Shown here: positions 1 to 4,620 of the stretch, one piece after another
Numbering within the stretch: position 1 is the first letter of the stretch
Layout: every line of letters starts with the position of its first letter
Assembly (NCBI GenBank): GCA_017551645.1
Contig: JAFZLE010000394.1
Coordinates: forward strand, 1 to 6,961
From: Clostridia bacterium
Lineage (GTDB): Bacteria; Bacillota; Clostridia; Christensenellales; Aristaeellaceae
Length of the DNA stretch: 6,961 nucleotides
Direction: 5' to 3'
Translations under genes and position numbers: made by a program
The notes under the pieces: generated by a model
Databases searched by the model: none
Told to the model about the DNA's origin: nothing
The model's input: the letters and a program-made list of their open reading frames with translations, nothing else

Positions 1-989
1 CCGAAGAACTGCCTGTGGATCTTCTGAACGACGAAGAATTCTGGGCTTTCGAAGGCAAAGCCGCCACCAGAAATTCCTCCGGCACCGTTATCAACCGCCT
101 CGCCGGCAAGATCCCCAACCTGATCGGCGGCAGCGGTGACCTCGCCCCCTCCAACAAAACCTACATGAAGGGTCAGGGCGACTATTCTGCCGAGGACAGA
201 AGCGGCAGGAACCTGCACTTCGGCGTTAGGGAACACGCCATGGCTTGCATCTGCGCCGGCATGAAACTGCACGGCGGCCTGAGGCCGTACTGCGGCACGT
301 TCTTCGTATTCTCCGACTATATGAAGAACGCCATGAGGGTCGCTGCCATAATGAAGCTGCCCGTGACTTACGTGCTCACCCACGACTCCATAGGCGTAGG
401 CGAAGACGGTCCCACTCATCAGCCCGTAGAACAGCTCGCGGGTCTAAGGGCCATTCCGGGCTTGGTAGTGTTCCGTCCCTGCGACAGCCACGAGGTCGCC
501 GCGGGATGGTATGCCGCGCTTACACAGAAGAGGCCTGTTGCGCTTATCCTGTCCCGTCAGGACTGCCAGCTCAATGAAAAGAGCGGCAAGGATGCGCTCA
601 AGGGCGGCTACATCATCTCCGACAGCAAGAAAAAGAATCCGGATTGCATACTTATCGCCTCCGGCAGCGAAGTCGAGGTGTGCGTAGCGGCTCAGGCACA
701 GCTGAAAGAAGAAGGCATCGACGCCCGCGTGGTTTCCATGCCCAGCTTTGAGTTGTTCGACGAGCAGAGTGAGGAGTATAAGCAGAGCGTGCTGCCCAGC
801 AAGGTGCGCGCCAGGGTCGCCGTAGAAGCGGGCGCCACTTTAGGATGGCATAAGTATGTAGGCCTTGACGGCAAAGTACTGGGCATAGACAGGTTCGGCC
901 AGAGCGCTCCGTACAAGTTCCTGTTCAAGGAATACGGCTTCACTGCCGAGCACGTTTGCGAACTTGCCAAAGAAACGCTGAAGAAATAA
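1..989 (+). CDS. tkt: Transketolase, C-terminal half (5' end outside window)
   Basis: Thiamine-diphosphate enzyme of the non-oxidative pentose phosphate pathway; it moves two-carbon ketol units between sugar phosphates in the cytosol. The frame is already open at the window edge (first full codon at base 3), so the GTG at 15 is internal. About 328 residues are visible of the roughly 660 usual for the family: the pyrimidine-binding domain and the C-terminal domain. Numbering from the GTG at 15, VREHAM (71-76) carries the catalytic glutamate E73. THDSIGVGEDGPTHQP (122-137) is the classic transketolase signature, with H123, D131 and H135 matching yeast H469, D477 and H481. LSRQ (179-182) has the phosphate-binding arginine R181. 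All key residues in this half are present; the N-terminal diphosphate-binding domain cannot be judged. Isoleucine codons favour ATC (9 of 14), unlike mfd, as expected for a highly expressed gene. The gene ends with TAA, 48 bases before the next likely start. Confidence 0.97.
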   Translation, partial: EELPVDLLNDEEFWAFEGKAATRNSSGTVINRLAGKIPNLIGGSGDLAPSNKTYMKGQGDYSAEDRSGRNLHFGVREHAMACICAGMKLHGGLRPYCGTFFVFSDYMKNAMRVAAIMKLPVTYVLTHDSIGVGEDGPTHQPVEQLAGLRAIPGLVVFRPCDSHEVAAGWYAALTQKRPVALILSRQDCQLNEKSGKDALKGGYIISDSKKKNPDCILIASGSEVEVCVAAQAQLKEEGIDARVVSMPSFELFDEQSEEYKQSVLPSKVRARVAVEAGATLGWHKYVGLDGKVLGIDRFGQSAPYKFLFKEYGFTAEHVCELAKETLKK

Positions 990-1006
990 TTGATAACGCA
1001 TCGTAT

Positions 1007-1028
1007 GGGGGAGGATCCTTCCTCCCCC
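1007..1028 (+). terminator. Perfect GC-rich hairpin after transketolase; possible terminator or translation-control element
   Basis: A 9-bp perfect inverted repeat: left arm GGGGGAGGA (1007-1015), loop TCCT (1016-1019), right arm TCCTCCCCC (1020-1028). It starts 17 bases after the transketolase stop, where a terminator would be expected, but no T run follows (next bases TGTCACTAT). A standard intrinsic terminator is therefore only partly supported. The right arm ends 9 bases before the likely start codon of the cysteine desulfurase, and the left arm contains the only Shine-Dalgarno-like sequence nearby, so a role in controlling that gene's translation is an alternative. The hairpin is seen directly; its function is inferred. 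Confidence 0.5.
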
Positions 1029-1037
1029 TGTCACTAT

Positions 1038-2243
1038 ATGAAAACTATTTATTTGGACAACGCTGCCACAACGCGGGTAAAACCCGAGATACTTGCCGAG
1101 TTACCAGAGGTAATCGGTGAGTGTTTTGGCAATCCTTCCAGCGTTCACTCAGAAGGCAGAAAAGCCCGAAAGATAATCGAAGACAGCCGGCGCAGCATAT
1201 CTGAACTGCTGTGCTGCAAGCCTCAGGAGATTTATTTTACCTCCGGCGGCAGCGAGTCCGACACCTGGGCGCTGTACGCCTCGGCGCATTCACTAAAGCA
1301 AAACAAGCATACACTTATCACGAGCCAAACGGAGCACAAAGCGGTGCTGTCCTGCGCGTCCCGGCTGGAGAAGGAAGGCTTCAACGTAATATACCTTCCG
1401 GTCGACAATAACGGCGTCGTATCCGTCGAGTCTCTGTATAACGCGCTTAACGAAGACGTATTTCTCGTTTCGATAATGTCCGCAAACAATGAGACGGGCG
1501 TTATGCAGGATATACCCGCGCTGTCCAAAGCTGCGCATGAGATAGGCGCGATGTTCCATACGGACGCGGTACAGGGAATATACGATATAAAGTATAATCT
1601 GGCGGAAAGCGATATAGACATGCTTTCCCTGAGCGCGCATAAACTCCACGGTCTGAAGGGCTGCGGCGCGCTGTATATAAAACAGGGCGTCATACTGCCT
1701 TCTCTTATATACGGAGGAGCGCAGGAGCAGGGGAGACGCGCGGGCACAGAAAATTTTCCCGGCATATTCTCTCTTGGCTACGCCTGCAGGATAATAATGC
1801 GCGACCGGGATGCGATCATAGCCAAGAAACAAAAGCTGACACAGCTTTTTGAAGAAGAGATATCGTCTCAAATAAAAGATATCACTATAAATTCTGCTTC
1901 GGTACGTCGCGCAGCTGGAATATCGAACATATCGTTCCACGGAGTTGACGGAGAAGCGTTGATGCTGAATCTCGACCTTCGGGGCGTGTGTGCGTCCACC
2001 GGTTCCGCCTGCCTGAGCGGTTCGGTTGATCCGTCTCATGTGCTCATGGCAATGGGCATCGAGAAGACTACCGCCATAGGCTCGGTACGGTTTTCATTCA
2101 GCGATGACAACACACAGGAAGAAACCCTAATCGCTGTGGACATAATACGTGATACAGTAAATAAACTCAGGAACATGCATCATCGACAGACCTTAGAGGA
2201 GTTCAGACATGTTGGAATACCTGAAAATATCAGAAGAAGTTAA
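1038..2243 (+). CDS. Cysteine desulfurase, class I (NifS/IscS family)
   Basis: PLP enzyme that takes sulfur from L-cysteine as a persulfide, leaving alanine, and passes it to Fe-S cluster scaffolds or tRNA thiolation enzymes. The ATG at 1038 gives 401 residues beginning MKTIYLDNAATT, the usual family start. Visible motifs: SGGSES (69-74, phosphate binding), H100 in TEHKAVL, ANNETG (149-154), D175 in HTDAVQ, the PLP lysine K202 in SAHKLHG, RRAGTEN (233-239), catalytic C325 in STGSACLSG, and R351 in SVRFSF. The long loop around C325 followed by DPSHVL marks class I. In-frame upstream starts exist (ATG 1005, TTG 990) but would only add hairpin-encoded residues. No good Shine-Dalgarno stands at normal distance from 1038. 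The last ~22 residues, from about M380, look lineage-specific, and the final 35 bases lie inside psuG. No IscU, NifU, IscR or MnmA gene is in view, so the sulfur acceptor and the choice between iscS and nifS remain open. Confidence 0.93.
   Translation: MKTIYLDNAATTRVKPEILAELPEVIGECFGNPSSVHSEGRKARKIIEDSRRSISELLCCKPQEIYFTSGGSESDTWALYASAHSLKQNKHTLITSQTEHKAVLSCASRLEKEGFNVIYLPVDNNGVVSVESLYNALNEDVFLVSIMSANNETGVMQDIPALSKAAHEIGAMFHTDAVQGIYDIKYNLAESDIDMLSLSAHKLHGLKGCGALYIKQGVILPSLIYGGAQEQGRRAGTENFPGIFSLGYACRIIMRDRDAIIAKKQKLTQLFEEEISSQIKDITINSASVRRAAGISNISFHGVDGEALMLNLDLRGVCASTGSACLSGSVDPSHVLMAMGIEKTTAIGSVRFSFSDDNTQEETLIAVDIIRDTVNKLRNMHHRQTLEEFRHVGIPENIRRS
2195..2201 (+). promoter_or_regulatory. Ribosome binding site of psuG, inside the upstream gene
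   Basis: AGAGGAG stands 7 bases before the ATG at 2209, within the coding sequence of the cysteine desulfurase, where it encodes part of Leu-Glu-Glu. It fixes the psuG start at 2209 and explains how psuG is translated despite the 35-bp gene overlap. Confidence 0.8.
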
Positions 2244-3114
2244 ACAGGCGCTTTCCGAAAGCAAGCCCGTAGTTGCGCTGGAAAGCACCATAATATCCCA
2301 CGGAATGCCCTACCCCAAGAACGTCGAGACCGCCCTGAATGTAGAAAATATCGTCAGGGAAAACGGCGCGGTGCCTGCGACCATCTGCATCATCAAAGGC
2401 AAACTGATCGTCGGCGCCAGTGCGGATGAGATCGAATATCTCGGCAAGACCGGCCTTAAAGTTACGAAAGCATCCAGAAGAGATCTTCCCATATTGATCT
2501 CAAAAGGCATGGACGGAGCCACCACCGTTGCTTCCACGATGATCGGTGCTCATCTCGCAGGCATTAAGGTATTTGCCACCGGAGGCGTAGGCGGTGTGCA
2601 CAGGGGCGCGACAGAAACCATGGACATTTCCGCGGATCTGGATGAACTCTCCAATACTCCCGTTATGGTCGTGTGCGCCGGGTGCAAATCCATATTGGAC
2701 CTGAAGCTGACTTTGGAGTACCTTGAAACCAAGGGCGTTCCGGTGATCGGTTACGGGACAGAAGAGCTTCCCGCGTTTTATACGGATAAAAGCGGCCTTA
2801 AAGTGGACTACAGGCTCGACACTCCCAAAGAAGTCGCTGACGCGTTCAGGTGCAAAATGGAGCTCGGGTTGAAAGGCGGCATGCTGGTCGCCAATCCCAT
2901 ACCTAGTGAGTTCGCGATGCCTTCCGACGTTGTCAACAAAGCAATCGAAACTGCCGTAAACGAAGCAAATGCGCTCGGTATAAAGGGCAAGGAGATAACG
3001 CCCTTCCTGCTGGACAAGATACAGAAACTCACCGGCGGCGAAAGCCTTGAAAGTAACATTAAACTGGTATATAATAATGCGAAGCTTGCTTCACTGATAG
3101 CAAAAGAACTCTGA
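2209..3114 (+). CDS. psuG: Pseudouridine-5'-phosphate glycosidase
   Basis: PsuG (IndA/YeiN family) cleaves the C-C bond of pseudouridine 5'-phosphate to uracil and ribose 5-phosphate in the cytosol, the second step of pseudouridine catabolism. The protein is 301 residues, normal full length. Family motifs are clear: VALESTIISHGMPYP (22-36), VTKASRRDLP (85-94), a glycine-rich stretch FATGGVGGVHRGA (122-134), TMDISADL (137-144), CAGCKSILD (156-164) and ANPIPSEFAMP (228-238). Residues known in the E. coli enzyme as E31, K93, K166 and N289 map at a constant offset of six to E25, K87, K160 and N283. K160 would be the lysine that forms the covalent imine with the sugar. The start is set by the AGAGGAG site at 2195. 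The usual partners, pseudouridine kinase PsuK and a nucleoside transporter, are absent here; psuG instead sits between a cysteine desulfurase and cdsA, probably in one transcript with both. Confidence 0.95.
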   Translation: MLEYLKISEEVKQALSESKPVVALESTIISHGMPYPKNVETALNVENIVRENGAVPATICIIKGKLIVGASADEIEYLGKTGLKVTKASRRDLPILISKGMDGATTVASTMIGAHLAGIKVFATGGVGGVHRGATETMDISADLDELSNTPVMVVCAGCKSILDLKLTLEYLETKGVPVIGYGTEELPAFYTDKSGLKVDYRLDTPKEVADAFRCKMELGLKGGMLVANPIPSEFAMPSDVVNKAIETAVNEANALGIKGKEITPFLLDKIQKLTGGESLESNIKLVYNNAKLASLIAKEL

Positions 3115-3128
3115 CATTGAGGTAACTC

Positions 3129-3941
3129 ATGCGTACAAGGATAATCTCCGCACTGGTCTTCATAGCGCTGACTCTGTTCATGATCTGCTTTTCTCCGGAA
3201 ACAAGGATACTGTTTTTTGTCGCGTGCTGTATATGCAGCTGCCATGAGATGAAAAACGCGCTCGATAAGCTCGAGCTGAAAGTACAGATATGGGCCGTGC
3301 ATCTGGCCTGCGTGTGCGCCGCGATACTTATCTACTTTAATTTAAGCATTTATGTTTTCCCAGTTTATATCATAATCCTGCTTGCTCTGTTCGCCATACT
3401 TGTGCTTGGGCAGAAATTTAAAGTCAGGGACCTGTTCGCCACTTTCGGAGTGTGCGCGTACCCGCTTTCACCTCTTATGCTCGTGGTATATATTTCCACC
3501 GCCACGACGTCAGCAGGGGTGGATAAGTGGCCCATCGTGTTTTTGAGCGCGATCCTGCCTTCCATCATCAGCGATACCTTCGCCCTGTTCGGCGGCAGGC
3601 TCTTTGGCAAAACAAAGCTGGCACCGCATATCAGCCCCAACAAAACGGTCGAGGGTCTTATTTGCGGGCTCGTTACGGGAACACTTTCCGGATTCGGAGT
3701 ATATTACATACTTAAGGCATTCTCTCTGGCCCTGATCCCGCTTTGGGCCGTTGTGCTGGCCGCCCTTATAAGCTCTGTTGCGGGCGCCATAGGGGACCTG
3801 GCCGCGTCCTGTATAAAGCGTGAGGCCGGTATAAAAGACTATTCAAATCTTATACCCGGGCACGGCGGTATGATGGACAGGATAGACAGCGAACTGTTCT
3901 CTATCCCTGCGGTTTATATACTCTACGCGTTGTTTATATAG
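3129..3941 (+). CDS. cdsA: Phosphatidate cytidylyltransferase (CDP-diacylglycerol synthase)
   Basis: Integral membrane enzyme that converts phosphatidic acid and CTP to CDP-diacylglycerol and pyrophosphate, the branch point for bacterial phospholipids. The 270 residues match the family size. Hydrophobic runs around 5-21, 26-38, 52-70, 72-94, 105-122, 135-147, 166-190, 198-220 and 255-270 suggest about eight or nine membrane segments; exact limits are uncertain. The PROSITE-type signature is fully conserved near the C-terminus: S227, K230, R231, K236, D237, then PGHGG (243-247), D250, R251 and D253. D149 in ISDTFA and the SPNKTVEG block (159-166) are also typical. GAGG at 3119-3122, six bases before the ATG, supports the start. 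The gene begins 14 bp after psuG, so co-transcription is likely. The common neighbours uppS, dxr and rseP are not in view; frr, uppS and dxr would normally lie beside it. A terminator-like palindrome follows the stop codon. Confidence 0.96.
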   Translation: MRTRIISALVFIALTLFMICFSPETRILFFVACCICSCHEMKNALDKLELKVQIWAVHLACVCAAILIYFNLSIYVFPVYIIILLALFAILVLGQKFKVRDLFATFGVCAYPLSPLMLVVYISTATTSAGVDKWPIVFLSAILPSIISDTFALFGGRLFGKTKLAPHISPNKTVEGLICGLVTGTLSGFGVYYILKAFSLALIPLWAVVLAALISSVAGAIGDLAASCIKREAGIKDYSNLIPGHGGMMDRIDSELFSIPAVYILYALFI

Positions 3942-3963
3942 CTCTGGCGCAATAACTTTACAC

Positions 3964-4017
3964 AGACATTTTATTTGACAGCAGTGGTGTTGTGTTGTAG
4001 AATAAAATGTCTTTTTT
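3964..4017 (+). terminator. Terminator-like palindrome with T run after cdsA
   Basis: Perfect 12-bp inverted repeat: AGACATTTTATT (3964-3975) and AATAAAATGTCT (4001-4012), followed directly by T residues to 4017 (six in a row counting the last stem base). It begins 22 bases after the cdsA stop. The stem is AT-rich (two G-C pairs) and the loop is long, 25 bases, so it would be a weak terminator. The loop can fold further: ACAGCA (3978-3983) pairs with TGTTGT (3988-3993), with one G-U wobble, around GTGG. The same bases carry the pth promoter. Confidence 0.55.
3975..4003 (+). promoter_or_regulatory. Sigma-70/sigma-A type promoter for pth-mfd
   Basis: A consensus -35 box TTGACA (3975-3980) and a -10 box TAGAAT (3998-4003, one mismatch to TATAAT) are separated by the ideal 17 bases. 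The predicted transcript start is about 4009-4012, giving a leader of roughly 20-25 bases before the pth ATG, which fits well with the Shine-Dalgarno at 4024. The two boxes lie in the loop and inner stem ends of the palindrome 3964-4012: the -35 box shares one base with the left arm and the -10 box three bases with the right arm. Confidence 0.8.
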
Positions 4018-4023
4018 GTGTAT

Positions 4024-4029
4024 GGAGGA
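4024..4029 (+). promoter_or_regulatory. Ribosome binding site of pth
   Basis: GGAGGA stands just before the ATG at 4033. The gap from GGAGG to ATG is only four bases, slightly short. It rules out the in-frame GTG at 4018, which lies upstream of this site and would put it inside the gene. Confidence 0.8.
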
Positions 4030-4032
4030 TAT

Positions 4033-4620
4033 ATGCGCGTTATAATCGGCCTTGGAAATCCGGAGATCAAATATCTGAAAACCTACCATAACACGGGTTT
4101 TCGGGTGTTGGATAACCTTTCCGAGAAATTGGATATCTGGACAGACCGCAAGCAATGCAAGGCTTTGATCGGCGAAGGCCGTCATAACGGCGATAGAATC
4201 GTTGTGGTAAAACCATTGACATATATGAATCTGTCCGGCGAGGCTGTGCTTGGCGTGATGAACTGGTATAAGTGTTCTTCCGAGGACCTGCTAATAGTAT
4301 ACGACGATATCGATCTGGATAAAGGCGACATAAGGATCCGTCCCTCCGGCAGCGCTGGGACTCATAACGGCATGAGGGATATCGTATACAGGCTGGACAC
4401 AATAAATATACCAAGGGTGAGAGTCGGCATAGGCAGACCCGCGGGACCGATCGACCTTAAGGATTACGTGCTTTCGCAGCCTTTTGGAAACGACAAACAG
4501 CTTATGGAAGATACGGAACGAATGGCTGCCTGCGTCATACTGGAGTATATCGAGGGCGGAATAGACCGTGCCAGGCAATATATAGGGAAACTGCATGAAA
4601 ACAGAAAGCTCGATACTTGA
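4033..4620 (+). CDS. pth: Peptidyl-tRNA hydrolase
   Basis: Cytosolic enzyme that cleaves the ester bond of peptidyl-tRNAs that drop off the ribosome, recycling tRNA; essential in most bacteria. From the ATG at 4033 it has 195 residues, the normal size. Start MRVIIGLGNP is typical. Active-site residues correspond to E. coli N10, H20, N68, D93 and N114: here N9, H19 (in TYHNTGF), N66 (in TYMNLSG), D91 (in VYDDIDL) and N112 (in THNGMRD). The RVGIGRP and DYVLSQP blocks (130-136, 144-150) are also family hallmarks. One small oddity is glutamate at position 11 where the GLGNPG motif usually has glycine. It is the first gene of a unit with its own promoter (3975-4003) and ends inside mfd with a 26-bp overlap, so the two are probably translationally coupled. 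The pth-mfd order recurs in many Firmicutes. Confidence 0.97.
   Translation: MRVIIGLGNPEIKYLKTYHNTGFRVLDNLSEKLDIWTDRKQCKALIGEGRHNGDRIVVVKPLTYMNLSGEAVLGVMNWYKCSSEDLLIVYDDIDLDKGDIRIRPSGSAGTHNGMRDIVYRLDTINIPRVRVGIGRPAGPIDLKDYVLSQPFGNDKQLMEDTERMAACVILEYIEGGIDRARQYIGKLHENRKLDT
4584..4588 (+). promoter_or_regulatory. Ribosome binding site of mfd, inside pth
   Basis: AGGGA lies six bases before the ATG at 4595, within the last codons of pth. It is modest in strength but correctly spaced, supports 4595 as the mfd start, and fits coupling to pth translation. Confidence 0.6.

Noticed and set aside
15..989. GTG at 15 as the start of the first gene
   Set aside because: The same frame is open to the window edge and the protein is only the C-terminal half of transketolase, so this GTG is an internal valine.
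990..1018. Promoter starting with TTGATA after the tkt stop
   Set aside because: At 17 bases the -10 position reads GGATCC, with no TATAAT likeness, so I do not support a promoter here.
990..1037. TTG at 990 as start of the cysteine desulfurase
   Set aside because: It would add 16 residues encoded by the hairpin, unlike the family, whose proteins begin right before YLDNAATT; it also abuts the tkt stop without a binding site.
1293..2039. 248-codon open frame on the minus strand opposite the cysteine desulfurase
   Set aside because: It lies fully within a clearly recognised gene, resembles no family I know, and has no supporting signals; it is a shadow of the coding strand's codon pattern.
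4003..4008. TAAAAT as the -10 box of the pth promoter
   Set aside because: It would be 22 bases from TTGACA, too far; TAGAAT at 3998 has the ideal 17-base spacing.
4018..4032. GTG at 4018 as start of pth
   Set aside because: The GGAGGA site would fall inside the gene, and the ATG at 4033 gives the standard Pth N-terminus.
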